This document shows, in pieces, positions 13,241 to 25,734 of a stretch of DNA of 64,000 bases. Position 1 is the stretch's first letter. Each line of letters begins with the position of its first letter. The position numbers were made by a program, and so were the translations under genes. The notes under the pieces were generated by a model. The model made no database searches. It was not told the DNA's origin and saw only the letters and a list, made by a program, of their open reading frames with translations. Source of the DNA: Datisca glomerata (lineage: Eukaryota > Streptophyta > Magnoliopsida > Cucurbitales > Datiscaceae); the NCBI GenBank assembly GCA_003255025.1, contig QANY01007347.1, positions 310,001-374,000 of the forward strand. The letters are read 5' to 3'.

Positions 13241-13288
13241 CTTTTCACCATTCACGGCTTTCTGTTTTGCAGCAGATCACCTCAACCT

Positions 13289-13860
13289 TTACTTCTGTCT
13301 AGCACTAATTTTTCCAGAAGAAGTTGAAGTCCCTGGTGAACCAGTGCCATTTCCCTTCTCTATGGTCTCTGTAGGAGTGCCATCATGCTCAATGTCATAG
13401 ATTTTCTCACTTCCCTCAATGTTAATCCCTTTTGCTACTTTAGTAGGACAATGATCCTCAACCAAAGCTACTGGATTATCAGGTTCGGTAATAACATTGA
13501 CAGGTTCAATAATCTCAAGAAAAGCATCATCAAGCATCTCTGGAAGTCTAGAAGAAGAGGATTCTAGAACATCTACAATCGGATCATCCACTACTTCTTT
13601 ACCCTTCATATTAACTTGAATCTATTCTTGTTTGCTTGGCTTAGGAACTTTCTGTTGAGGAGCATTTGGTTTCTTCCCTAAAAGGAAATCATGCCCAAAC
13701 ACTACATTTTGAGCATTTTTAGGCAGCCCCAAGTATTCAACATCCACCCTAACATCAAATAACCCATATTCATCAAGGTCTAACTCAATATACTCAGGTA
13801 AATCTCAGTCTAGGTCAATCTCTACACAAACCTTTGCAAAAGAAGGAAAAAAGGTCTAAC
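13289..13860 (-). pseudogene. LINE ORF1-like region
   Basis: Upstream of the endonuclease on the same strand lies an open stretch of about 106 codons (13289-13609) that is acidic and rich in Ser, Thr and Pro. It is preceded, after a stop, by a frame reading YIELDLDEYGLFDVRVDVEY and then GHDFLLGKKPNAPQQ at about 13625-13800. The position and make-up fit the end of LINE ORF1 and the linker to ORF2. No zinc knuckle was found, so the assignment rests mainly on context. Confidence 0.55.
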
Positions 13861-13873
13861 TCAATATACTCAG
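13775..13873. repeat. 23-bp direct repeat pair at the LINE/copia junction
   Basis: A perfect 23-base word beginning AAGGTCTAACTCAATA is present at 13775-13797 and again at 13851-13873. The first copy lies within the LINE coding region and the second abuts the family C copia fragment. It probably marks a slippage or repair event at the junction. Confidence 0.85.
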
Positions 13874-13916
13874 ATTTAGATTTCCAATTTGATAGAGACT
13901 CATGAAAATATAATTT

Positions 13917-14280
13917 GGGATACGCGTTTACTTAAGGAGGAGGAAAGGTTAATTGGAGGAGTGCAAAATGAAACTGTATACCAGACCCAACCATTGAAGC
14001 CGAATACATATTTGATCACAACTTATTGTGATAAATCTAGTGCAATCACATAATCTAAGGGGATTAAGAACCATAAAAGAGGCACATGCATGGAGCGAAA
14101 CTATCATATCATGAGGAAGATTTAACAATGAGTAGATATAGTTAGATCAAAAATTGCTTTCATGGAGAACTTAGCAGACCCATTTATGAAGACTTTATCC
14201 ATGATTTTGTTTGGGTCTCATATAGAGAACATAGGGGCTAAGATGGTAATAGATTTGTTATTAGACAAGTATGAGAATTC
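13917..14280 (+). pseudogene. Ty1-copia C1 RNase H, C-terminal part
   Basis: In the plus frames I read GGGKVNWRSAK, then IEAEYI, the conserved STMEAEY block of copia RNase H. Next come YHIMRKI and MENLADPFMKTL, the block that ends nearly all copia polyproteins (NLADPFTK), and a tail including SHIENIGAKMVIDLLL. Two or more in-frame stops interrupt it. The family C LTR follows at once on the same strand, as expected for the 3' end of an element. The rest of the element is not present to the left, where a LINE is joined. Confidence 0.8.
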
Positions 14281-15760
14281 TATATTTTCATTAATGATCG
14301 TTTTTGAATTAAAATAAATTTATATTTTTAATTACATGTAAATATTCTTGTTAAGGTCCACAAACACATAGTCCTTGGTTTGTAAGTCCTATGGAGTTTA
14401 GCTCATAAGGACTAGGTAACAAACTAAGATACTTTTTATCATGTAAACTAACATATATTGGTCACAAGGTGAGTACCTAGTTAATGTACTAGTGTATTTT
14501 TAATGTATTGAATGGACTAATGAGTCAGATTATTATAATAGTACTATATTCAAAAAATTGTAACTCATTGTTATTATGTTATGAGTGCTCCTAATCTTGC
14601 AAGAATTATGAATTCATATTTAATAGCTTGGTCGTTTAGATCTGCTATGAATGAAACTTTATTAGTAAACATATTTCATGGGTTGGATGGTTAGATTATT
14701 AGATAGTGAGGATGCATAGATTCTTAGAAGAGTCCATAGATACTTTTAGATAAGTGACATAGTACCTCTTAATTAATCCATTTATATGATCACAGTAAAG
14801 TAAGAACTTAATATCTATAATGGAGTATTAGATATTTGATCATTTTACTTAGGGCATCAAGTTTGGATATTTCATAATTGATAAAAATAACAAAATTTGT
14901 AACCTAAGGATATGAGATGTATAAACATTAGGTCGATTGTCCTTCACCTAGTTATACAATGTACTATATCACGGAGGGTCATTGCATGATGTATAGGATG
15001 AGAATAATTACATTGAGTAATATAAAATACAATTGTAGTACAATTACAAGTTTATAGTGGAATTAGTTGTAACTAATAATTAAAAATTCTGGTTATGAGT
15101 CTAACAGTAGATTTTATTAATTACTTAGTCAAAAGTATTTTTGTCCTTACGGTCTCTAGCGAGTCTATGAATTTAGAGTTATAACATGACCGATTATTGG
15201 CATGACATTGATACCATATAGTCAACCATTTTGTTTAACTTGGTCTTGCTTTAGATTGACCAAACAATTAGTAAAAGTTAAATTTATTTAGTATTAGATG
15301 GGATTACTAGATTTAGTTTAAGGCCTCAGGAGATAATCCTAACAATGTGGACCTCTAAAAATAACAGAGGAGTTTTCTTTCATCATTAAGGAGACAAAGT
15401 GAAATAACAAAAACCTAGTATTTTCTCTCTAGCCTAGCCGACTTTTAGAGAGAGAAAGATGGAGGCAATTTGTCTCTCATATTCAAGTTCCCATATACTC
15501 AAGTTGGTTGAAGGTACGAGGAATAGCGTAGAAGATTGGACGGTTTTCGTCACAACGGTGTATGATTTTGGATTTTTGCATGGATCGAGATTTATGATTT
15601 TGCAAGGTTCAAAGCTTAATTTGTAGTTTGCACACAGATCAAGGTTTGAAGCTTCATGACTTAATAAAGACGGGGGTTAGTTTAACTGCGCCAATTAATT
15701 CCTTCATGGTAGGCTTTGGAAAAGACCATCATTGTCTCAATAAACCTATTAACACAACAT
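14281..15760 (+). mobile_element. Copia family C LTR (3' LTR of C1)
   Basis: This non-coding block follows copia RNase H and is repeated, diverged, at 62555-63500 (same strand) and at 61690-62280 (opposite strand). Shared words include GAGTACCTAGTTAATGTACT and GGATGGTTAGATTATTAGATA. The outer ends are blurred; the right limit is set where similarity fades, near a CTCTAGCC-rich segment and a purine tract. Confidence 0.65.
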
Positions 15761-17801
15761 AATATGGCCTAGGAAGGTACGTCAGTGTATATGAAGATAG
15801 AAGGAGATGGTGTTTAGGGAATTTCATCAATTTTTCAAAACATGAGGAGAAGAAGTACCATTTATAAAAACATCGATCAAGACATACAAGGTATATAGGG
15901 AAAATGAATAACTAGTACGTTTTAGCTCCTAAGTAATGAGGATGCAAGAGATGGAACAAAAAGCATAAAGAGAATTTCCACGGTGCAATCAAATATGACC
16001 ATCCTGGAAACAATTTTTATAATAATGAGAATGCTACAAAAGGGTACGTCTCGACAAATGAAGCCCCTCGACCTTGACGGAAAAGATCTAGAGATTCAAC
16101 ATACTAGCATTTTCAAGAGAATCAACAACTTACACCGCCAGAGTCGAAATGGCGAGTTTAAAAAAATATGCCACATGACCACGAACCATCTAGCATTGTT
16201 TGAGGGATAAAAACAAATATTCTCATTGATCAACTCCTTATCCACCAATCTCAGAATAGTTTAGAAGGACTTGGCCTTTAGTGGCAGTTGCAGTTAGAGC
16301 AATACAAGATACTTGCATGGGAAGAACTAGTAAGATCTTTTTTAAGTCAATACAGTTCCAAGATAGGAATCGCGGTGAGTTGGAATAGCAAGCTCGAAAC
16401 TTAAGAAGCAGTTGCGTCCCCAAATCCAATAGCCAAGAAAAGAAAAGAATACTCGATGCCACCATCATTCAGCAACGGAAATAAGACCTCCACACCACTT
16501 TCAGATAAAATTTTACAAATATCTTCACATTACTTGAAAGAAACATCCTCTTACGATACAACCTTGCGTGTGAATTTCCATTTTTCTTGAAAATCATGCG
16601 AGTAGCTATTTTTTATGTTTTTTATACTCGTTGCCATTTTTTATGATTTTTAAAGGTTGCCTGTTTTTGAACATTACTACTAGTAAAAGTGGGTTGTCAA
16701 CATCCATCAAAATGACCTTTCCCCTGTCTTTTCCTATCGTCCAGATGAACATCCTCTGCCCGAACAAAACATAAAAAAATTTCCTACGCATTGGCACCTC
16801 CTCTTCCATTCCAAAGCGAGAGAAACCTAGCAAAGAATCACTCCTCATTTGATTCTAGTAGATTTTTTTTCAGAGTTTTAGCAAAGTTTTGAGAGAAAGT
16901 AGTGAGAAGAAGAAAATAGATGATGAAGAAGAGAGAAAAAGAGAGAGTTTGAGAGTTGAATACCTCCAAGTAGAGGATGACAACCACAAAGAGGCGTAGC
17001 CCTAGCCAAGAAGCCATAGAAATCACTCAGAAACAATTATTGCTCTGCCAAGTAACGACCTCGTAGATTAAGCCATCAAGAAACTGGATAAGTATTAAAT
17101 TACATGAAGAATACAAAGAATTCCAAGAACACTAACGAATCCAAGTTTCAATACAAGAATCAAGAACCAAAGTTCTAAGACACCAATGGCTTGTACAGTG
17201 GGGGAAATCGACAACAGTCTACCAGTAAGTTGCTGAAACCATCGGAGGCAGGTAGACTTATGTTCACACTAATCACAAAGTATATCTAATTAAAAGAAGC
17301 CATTATCTAGGATTAATATAAAAGTAGGTTAAAGAAAGAAGCATTATTAGAGCTACTAACGTCAAGGATAAGCATGATCATTGCGCATGTTACTATTAAT
17401 CACCCATTGGATGCATGATTAGCGTTAGTCATTTTCTCTCAGCTATGAATCATCTTTCGAGGTTGTTCAAGTATTCTTAGGGCTTAGCACCATTTCGTTT
17501 TCACGGGTAGGGCTAACGATCACCATCACCTTGTATGATGATTAAAGTTAAGGGAAAATACACTCTTCACCCTAAACTTTGAAGTCAGTTTCATTTTAAA
17601 CCATATGCTTCAATTCCTTTCTTGGGTGATTTATTTTGAATTATATTGTTTATATTTCTTTTCTTCTTCTTTTTTTGAATGATGCAAAATGTGTTTTATA
17701 TACATTTTACTTTAGACTAATTTATTACTGAAAAATCAACTTCCTTTTAGTAAATAAAACTTTAGTGGCTAAAAAATTATTAAATGATTTCTTAATGAGA
17801 T
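15761..17801. other. Unassigned DNA between copia C and a CACTA-type end
   Basis: A plus-strand frame at 15983-16210 and minus-strand frames at 16238-16468, 16606-16848 and 16838-17026 show no family signature I trust. The minus frame near 16270 contains ALTATAT, a word also found in RecQ helicases, but nothing around it fits. Confidence 0.35.
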
Positions 17802-18150
17802 TACTACTACAAAATTCATTTTTCATGACGGGATTCTCCGTTGTAAAAAAGAATTGACTACAGTGTATCCACCGTCGTCTTAAAAGGCATCGTAGAACAA
17901 GCTATCCATGACGGTGGCTTTGTTATGACCTTTAGTCCATTAACCATCGTAAATAAGCTAATATCCACGATGGTATTTGTGGAACTATATCCACGACGGT
18001 GTCTATTACCACCGTCATGGAATTAAGATGACGGTTTATCTAGCAACCATCGTGAATAGTTCCGTAGACACCATCGCATATATTTGCTTATTCACGACGG
18101 TTTGTCCAGGAACCGATGTAATAATAATAAATTACCAACAGTGGTTTGTT
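17802..18150. mobile_element. CACTA-type transposon terminus with subterminal repeats
   Basis: The block opens with TACTACTACAAAA, one base off the CACTACTACAAAA end of many plant CACTA elements. It is followed by at least eight variants of a (C)ACGACGGT / ACCGTCGTG motif in both orientations up to about 18150. Such dense inverted subterminal motifs are where the TNPA-type protein binds in this superfamily. The transposase remnant at 18675-19000 lies at the expected distance. The opposite terminus was not found with certainty. Confidence 0.7.
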
Positions 18151-18674
18151 TATACATCGTCGTCGTATTATGTAATACTTATTTATTCATTTCTAAACCA
18201 TTAAGCTATGCTAATAAAATTGCATAATAAACAAAATAGAAAATGATACAAATATCTCAGTAGACAATATAACTTTTGCAAAATATATGAGTACCTTAAA
18301 AAATCTCAACATTGTGCACTAAAAATGGTAAACACTGAAGTTACAAAAATCTAGAACCTAATGAACTAATTTGATTCTTTCTTTTGAGTTGTTCTTCTTG
18401 CTCCAATAATGTTCTTCTTAATCGTTGAACTTTCACAATAACAAAGACAAATTTAAACCCATGAATATATTAAATTGTAAAGTAAAGTAAAATAGTTTTA
18501 AAAGCTATCGTACGTCCATGTTAGGTGACTTGATATTGTTCAATCTTTTTATCCACTCATGTGTTGCTTTATGAACTTTATCCCTAGATAAAAGTATCAA
18601 CGAATACAAATTTAAACAAAACATAATCATAACATAAGCATACTTACTATAAACATACTTACATGTACTACCTT

Positions 18675-19000
18675 TAATAATCATAGTGTCTTCACCATTT
18701 GATGAACATAAGCAACCTCGATTTCTTCACCATCTACACTAACTCCACTATTTTGGAAACATCAATGGTTATCAAGATTTCTTGTATGGAATCTATAGCC
18801 ATTTATGCGTAACCAAAATACTTGATTACCCAATAAGAAGGGCCATGTGCTATCCTCATCAGTGTAATCCATGGTTAAGTATTTTAGAATTTACCAGTAT
18901 GAATATATCGTTATCACTTAGGTTACCGGATCATGCAACCAATAAATAAATATTTGGTTGTGTTCATCTTGTAGCCACTTATGTCTCCTCGATTTGCTAG
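18675..19000 (-). pseudogene. CACTA TNP2-like transposase, C-terminal region
   Basis: Minus-strand reading gives RHKWLQDEHN, then W.L.D.V, then after a stop DEDSTWPFLLGNQVFWLRIN, then GYRFHTRNLDN and, after one more stop, QNSGVSVDGEEIEVAY. The NGYRFHT...QNSGV pattern is characteristic of the domain (DUF4216) at the C-terminal side of TNP2/En-Spm transposases. The DDE catalytic core is not visible. Together with the terminus at 17802 this supports a decayed autonomous-type CACTA element. Confidence 0.7.
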
Positions 19001-19549
19001 GATGCTACTTCTACAAGAAATTCATATGTTTCCTATCATGAAGCGAAAAACAAAAATTCAAAGTAAGTATGAAATCAAGTAGCATAATAAAAATAAAGAA
19101 GCATAATAAAAAATAGAATTTTGATATTATTTTACTCACTCAAGAAGCATAATAGGGCTTTAACTTCATTGGTATTTTTTAATATGTAGCAATGTGCTTG
19201 CTTCCATTGTCTTGATCAATTCTTTCTACATAACAACTACAACAAATGTGTGTGTTTTTATAGCTAACCACAATGGCGTTTCATGCAAAATGCTAGGAGA
19301 ACCAATTTTTCTGGGATAGGGGCGCAGGAACAAAAAAAACCAAACCACATAAAATTAGACCTATCCCTCTCTCTTCACATTCACAACCCTATCTCTTTCC
19401 TTCATCTTCTTCAACGTCCTCTCTCTTCAATGAAGCTTTCTTCAATGCCCTGCATCTTCTCTCTATAACAAGGCCTTCGTTAGTACCCTCTCTTTTCACT
19501 TTAGCATCCTTCATCTTCTTCAGAGCCCTTCATCTTTTCTCTGCAACGA

Positions 19550-19715
19550 ACCAACAACCTAGCTTCTATCTCTCTCTCTTCTAATTCATGAACAGAGTAC
19601 AAGCAAGGGTTAGCTTCTATCTCTCTCTATTCTAATTCTTTGGATTTCTATGAACAGAAATGAGCAAGGGTTAGCTTCTATCTATCTCTCTTATTATTCT
19701 TTGGTTTTCATTACA
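19550..19715. repeat. Tandem repeat of about 62 bp, three copies
   Basis: The words TAGCTTCTATCTCTCTCT, TCTAATTC and ATGAACAGA...AGCAAGGGT recur three times with small differences. The tract is pyrimidine-rich and lies downstream of a CT-rich stretch at 19360-19480. Confidence 0.7.
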
Positions 19716-20349
19716 GAAGTTAAAATCAAAGATTAGAGATCCTCGACCCTTGCCTTAGCCACGAAAACCACAGTTTTGATTTTGAGGTTTGATCTCTTTT
19801 TTAAATTTTTCATTTTGTCTATTTTAGTGAATCACTTGAATCAAAGGTAATCAAATGTTTGATTTATTTTATTTCATGTTTACTTGCGTTCATTCTATCT
19901 TGTGGTGTGCAATACTTGAATTTTGTCAGGCGTTGTTTCTTTTATTACAAAACTGTGGTGAAGGCTTTGAGATAGTCTGTTATACTATATTAATGCATGT
20001 TCTTTTATTGATGGAAAGCTTATGGCATGTGCTTGAACATAGCATCTAGGATTGCTACAATGTTTGATCTTTTCTAGTTCTTAAATGACTTTAACTTCAT
20101 GCTTTTATCTTTTTCTTCTGGTCACTCGACAACTAGTATTAAAATTAACTTGCTTCACCTACCTTCATCTATTTTTAGAATATCACAAGGATTCAATAAA
20201 GACTACTAAGCGGTCCAAATTATTCCACAAATCAAGTTAAGAAGTACTTCAAAGCTAGATGCTTTCTTCATTGCAATGTGATCCATTTAATTGGATATCT
20301 GCTACTTCTCTTAACCTGTTCTGATTATAAGATGACGATGTAAGTGCAG

Positions 20350-20457
20350 GATTACGGTTATCTGGAGGCCAAAGGCAGATTACCCCAGCACTTCCAATGC
20401 ATTTTGTGGATGTGCTGAATGTTGGTGATGGAATTCAAAGTTTTTCTGATACTTCTG
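20350..20457 (+). other. Exon-like stretch of unknown host gene
   Basis: A 108-base open stretch preceded by GTGCAG and followed by GTAATAG, so it has acceptor and donor dinucleotides. It has higher GC content than its surroundings. In one frame it reads LRLSGGQRQITPALPMHF and then VDVLNVGDGIQSFSDTS with no stop. I do not recognise the protein. It lies between CACTA-type sequences and could be a captured exon. Confidence 0.3.
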
Positions 20458-20682
20458 GTAATAGTTAGTCAGGTTTTCTGGCATCGATAACCAATATATT
20501 AATATAAAAATTGTCTACCTATAATATATAGTGGCTATAATATATAGTGGCTTTAATAGAATCTTTGTCAGGTATGTATTTAAAAAAATACCCTTCTAAC
20601 ATCAAATAATATGAGTGGTCAAGGGACAATGTTACAAGTCAGATAAATTTTGCTTCTGAGAAGGTAGCTTTCTTATGTTTTT

Positions 20683-21354
20683 CAAATTCTCAGTTCATTT
20701 CTTAGTCGAGTTGCTGAAGCTCTCTTTCAGTCTAGAAATTACCACATTCCTCATGGTCTTCCTTCTTTGGCTGAAGATAGTTGGTCCTGGACTAAAAATA
20801 AGAATGGTTCTTTTTCTACTAGTTGCACTTATTTTGCTTTGTCCTCTCATCAAGAGCCTCTCCCTTGGTGTCACTTAGTTTTGTTTTCTAGGAACATTCC
20901 AAAATATGCTTTTATATTTTGGCTTGCTCTCCTCAACAAGCTCAACAACAAAGATAGAATCTCAAAGTCGTATCATGGGGTTAGTATGGAATGTGTATTT
21001 TGCATTGATGGAGATGAGTCTGTACATCATTTGTTTTGTGGTTGTCCCTTTTTTAGATTGATGCTTGAGCCTTTATTGGAGAGATGTGATAGATTCTCTC
21101 TTCCCATGACATGGAATGAGAGGATTTCTATTAAAAACACTAAGTCCTACTCTTTATTGAGTTGTAAGTTTATTATCTCTACTTTCATTTATTGCTTGTG
21201 GTTGGAAAGGAATATGAGGATCTTCATGGGTAAAATCATAGATTCCTCTCTCATCTCTAGGAAAACTGTTTATATGGTTAGGGAGAGATTAATTTTTCTT
21301 GATAAACATAGATCTTTCAACTTAGTTGATCATATATTAGAGAAATGGATGTAA
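20683..21354 (+). pseudogene. LINE polyprotein tail with RT zinc-binding domain (zf-RVT)
   Basis: The plus-strand frame is open for more than 200 codons and ends in a stop at 21354. It lacks a real start codon because it is the 5'-truncated tail of a LINE. The zinc-binding domain that follows plant non-LTR reverse transcriptases is clear. It runs from SWSWTKNKNGSFSTS, through RNIPKYAFIFWLALLNKLNN and KDRIS, to CVFCIDGDESVHHLFCGC, the C..C...H....C metal site. The tail includes IYCLWLERNMRIF, also typical. Five-prime truncation is what target-primed reverse transcription commonly leaves. It is one of the best preserved frames in the window and probably a fairly recent insertion. Confidence 0.9.
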
Positions 21355-21540
21355 CCCTTTTGGGATGATACTTTAGTTTTGGTGCTAGTTGTCCTGGGGT
21401 ATGCCTATTGTATTTGTGTAATTTTTTTGTTAATGTATTTTTGCCTTTTGACAATTTAAAATATAAATCTGTATATCCCACTGGTATGATAGTATAACAA
21501 ATAAGGCATATGATAGCATTTGAGAAACATGTATAGCTTT

Positions 21541-21670
21541 AATAGCGTTTTTTCAAATGTCATGTCTCCAGAGGTTATAAAAAGTCTGTGAGCTATTATA
21601 GCATTTTTTCAAATGTCATGTCTCCAGAGGTTATAAAAAGTCTGTGAGCTATTATAGCATTTTTTCAACA
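21541..21670. repeat. 56-bp tandem repeat
   Basis: The unit containing TCATGTCTCCAGAGG and GTCTGTGAGCTATTATAGC occurs twice in nearly identical form, with starts at 21545 and 21601, and a third partial copy from 21657. The period is 56 bases. Confidence 0.9.
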
Positions 21671-22010
21671 CTATGTTACATGTTATTGAAGGTGAGCTAT
21701 TTTAGCAGTTTTTCAACGTTGTTGTAGTCTTTCAAAGCATTTTTTAAATGTTGTGATAGTTAGCCAATAGCATTTTAAATGCTTTGATATAATACAAATG
21801 CAGAATATTTTACGGTTTTAATAGCAATATTTAGACAGGTAACAATATATGCATTACATAATGTTTTTGATCTACAAATGCGTATTTTCTAACATCGTTA
21901 TTACCTTTTAATAGCATTTGTTAAATGCTAGAGAATTATTGCATGATTTTAATAGCCACTATGATAAACAAGTGAAAATGCTATTTTATTGTTTATATCT
22001 TTTTCCAACC
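21671..22010. repeat. Short dispersed motif array (AATAGCATTTTAAATGCT-type)
   Basis: Variants of TAGCATTT and its complement AAATGCTA recur at least eight times in both orientations. Clustered short inverted motifs of this kind are typical of CACTA subterminal regions, so this may be the other end of the element that starts at 17802. I could not find a terminal CACTA inverted repeat to prove it. Confidence 0.45.
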
Positions 22011-23299
22011 CTATCTAAAAGCCATTTTAAGAAAAAAATCACAAATAAAAAAGTTATATATTACTGTATTTAATTAATCAAATAATAACACAGTCCACTA
22101 AAAACTACATCTCCAACAGATACATTTCCTCTTTAATTTAATTACTACATAAATTCGTCTCAAGGACAAAAAAAAAAGAAATGAAAAAAGCATAAAACAC
22201 ATGAAAATTCAGCCATCAACCCTCCCACATATTAAGTTGACAAGAGCTTCCATTTCATCTTTTTGACAATGCTATTATGTTATCAATCTGAGGGAGAGAG
22301 AGTTTACATGTTACGTAAGATCATGGGCACAACAAATAGACGCTCAATTTTTAACATTTTAATAACTAGTACATTTGTAAATATATGCAGAGACGCTAAG
22401 AAATAAGAAAAATGTAGTGGCTTAAGTTCCTAATTTTGTAGTTATGTAGTTTATATTTGACTAAAACTAACAAAATAAATAACGAGAAACCATAATATAA
22501 TCTCAAATTTTAACAAAATAGTTGGTCTTTTCTAAGGTATGTCTAAGATCTTTGATTCTGAAACATGTGGAAAAAATTAAAAAATTCTGGGAACTAGTTA
22601 ACATTTAACATTAAACCATATGTCCATATTTGAGCCAATAAATTATAGGAGATATTAAGCATTACTAACAGAAGCAATTCTAAGGACTTCTGCACCCTTC
22701 ATTTTGAACACTAAAATTACCAAAAAAAAATAATAATAACATAGAACAAAAGGAAAACAGTCTCTCAATGCAACATACCTCCCAAAAAATGACAGGAAAA
22801 AAATATCATCTGTCAAAAAATAGTCGTAACAATGGTAAATAAACTCACCCTGAACATCTCTAAACAGATTAATACACCAAAAATTTAGATTTTGGAGACA
22901 TTTTGAACTTCATGTGAACAACAAGAGAGCATATACCTACCTTTGAGTTCTTTATATCAGCGTAGCATCCCACCCTCATTAAGGTGCATTGAACATGAAA
23001 TCCAAATTTAAAGGTAGCAAGAAAACAAAGAACGAAGGCTATATAAATAAAAAATTATAATTGACTGATAAACATCATTCTATATGATTTGACTCCTAGG
23101 AATATTTAGCATATATTAGAGAGAGCTATGAAACATGTACATGTCTATAAACCAAAACATCTCTTCTTGCTATACCATTGAACTAACTTTACAAACCAGT
23201 AATAATGTGTTTCTTCGATTTTATATCCCTTATTCCAAATGTTTGAAAGAACCCTGAAACACATAGGTTAGCAAGTCAATGAGAAAAACTTTCCTTGTA
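22011..23299. other. Unassigned AT-rich DNA
   Basis: No coding motif, terminal repeat or RNA gene was seen. Confidence 0.4.
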
Positions 23300-25330
23300 G
23301 TGGATTCCTTCTTTTATAGTGCACCATTTTGTGACAAGCCCAACTCTAAAGCCTCTCACCTTCCTGTATATGCATTGCTTTTGCTAAACCCACTTGCACC
23401 CAATGGGCTTGACACCTTCATGTGCCTCTACAAGCTCATATAATCTTTGTCAATGATCTGCATTTGCATCATTCGTAGCCTCAATGTAGTTCCATGTATT
23501 TGAGTCATATTCTTCTGAGATAGACTCTGAAGTCTCTCTCATGAGCATGTATCTCTCACATGCATGTGATTCCCTCCCACTATGATGCGGTTGTGTAGTA
23601 CTAGGAAGTGCTTATTATCCCTATTTTTGTTGACTGCACTCTCTATAACTTCCTAACTCTCCTCTAACTAGTTTTGCACGAGAAGGTCCTTATAAGCTAA
23701 CTGTTATATTACAATGTTGTTTCTATATTTGAAGTTTGTAGTTGTCATATTTCAAGAAAACAACATTTGTACTCCCAACATTTCATGTTACTTGATACTC
23801 TAAAACAAATATCTTCTCATGCCTTTTGCATACCCAACAAAAACACATAGCTTAGGTTCTAACTTACCACCATTCTTCCAAAGCACATGTGCTGGATAAC
23901 TCCATATATGGTGATTATGCAAAGTAGGTTCATAACCATTCCATAACTTTAGTGGTGCCTCGCGTATTGCCTTAAAGGCTCGAGGTTAAGAATGCACGCA
24001 GTTGTTTCCAAAGTATATCCTTGAAAGAAAACACGGAGTGTTGAATAACATATCACAGATCTCACGATGCTTAAGATATTTTTGTTTCTCCTCATAGAGA
24101 GATATTCTCCTCCTCGATCTGATCGAAGATATTAACCTGTCTATCTAACACTTTTATGACTTTCTCTCTAAACTCATTGAATTTCTTGGAGTTTCAAATT
24201 TGCAATGCATTAAATAGATTGAGCCGTATCTAGAGTATCATTTGTGATAGTCATAAAATACTCGTAGCCAACTCTAGCTTCGACATTCATGGGTCCACAT
24301 AGGTCATTGTGTACTAACTCTAACGATTATGAGTCTTTCTGTCATTTTTCCTTAAAATGTGTCTTGTTCATCTTACCTTCTACACACGATTCATAGAATG
24401 GTAGTGCTTCCAAACTCAAAGAGCTAAGTGGCCCATTTCTTACTAGCCTTAGTATCATGTTTAGATTGATATGACCCACACATAAGTCCCAATGATAGGT
24501 TACACTAGGTTGAGAAACCATTCTTCTTTCACGTGTACTATATGAATTGTTACTGAATTTAGTATCATGAAAACTATTACTAGAACAAATGAAAGCTATA
24601 TTTGTATTTTGTTTAAAGCATTTGAAAAACTAAAGTTGTAGTCTTTGAAACCAAGAAACAGAAATCAAGTTTCCTCGTATATTAAATATATAAAGATAGT
24701 ATGATAAAGTAATATTTATAAAACTATAAAAAAGAAATAGTTATTATGCCAATAGAATCAACTAGAGTTCGTGCCTCTGATCACAGAACAACCTACAACT
24801 CTCTTTCATTTAGTTTTTTTGGTTTCCTAGGACCCCTGCAATGAATTGTACTCAGTGAGATGTATGAACCCTGTACCTTTGTAGGAAGTCCTCATAGTTT
24901 ATCCTCTAATGACCAGTCTTACCACAATCGAAATAGTTGACCTTACACTTTATCCATCTTAACTCCACCTAGACCTCACAGTTTTGTCCTCCAATGACCA
25001 TTCTAAGGCATTATCGACCTCGGTATCCCCATCAATTTCATTTCCATAAATCTTAAGGAGATTAAACATAATTCTAGGGGTTGTGGACATGAATTTATGT
25101 TGTTGTTGTAACACATCAGATGTAGAAGCCAACGTGTAACAACGAGCCAGCTCATCTTTCTTATTCCACATGGAATATGCATGTCTCTTACTTAGAGGAA
25201 AATTTGATAGGAACATAAGGATAAGGATCCCTAAGAAAATACTTAACTCCGTTAGCAATTAAGATCATGTTTGAGATATGCTTCTAGTTAATGTATTTCT
25301 TTCCATCATGTTTGTTTTCTTTCACTAGCG
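23300..25330 (-). pseudogene. Ty1-copia remnant, RT start to gag
   Basis: Minus-strand pieces in polyprotein order run from right to left. Gag lies at 24959-25258 (ARCYTLASTSDVLQQQHKFM, YGNEIDGDTEVDNALE). A zinc knuckle lies near 24925 (FDCGKTGHW). Integrase pieces lie at about 23940-24500, and the RT N-terminal segment, with the K.GV.PIGCKW-type block, is near 23380-23430. All are broken by stops. No LTR of this element was recognised; the gypsy-type LTR on the right belongs to another family. Confidence 0.75.
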
Positions 25331-25734
25331 ATACAAAAAGGGCTCAAAGATGACATGTTTACTTACTGAAAGATAATAAAAGCATGCACGTTCTATGTTA
25401 AGCATACATAATACCATGAAATAAGAACTAAAAAATAAACATGCATTAGTAAGCAACAATGTCTCAACTTCCATAAATATATCCACGCTGAGGAATAACA
25501 TATGTTTATAAGCTAGGTAGGATAATCTATTCTACTTAACCACCAATCTGTTAGTAATACTTAGTACTCCACTAATATGTTATTAATACCTTGTATATAA
25601 CTATTGCTCACTTGGTTTCTTGAAATGAGTAACAAGAACGCTTACACAAGTGTACACCATTATTTCACCTTCCGACTCATGCAAAGTGAGTAAATTCTGC
25701 TTAGGCAGGTCATCCCAGTTACACGCTTATCAAG

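Noticed and set aside
16238..16468. Minus-strand frame with ALTATAT, a RecQ-helicase-like word
   Set aside because: No Walker A, DEAH or other helicase motif nearby, and the flanking residues do not fit RecQ. A seven-residue match of Ala/Thr is too weak.
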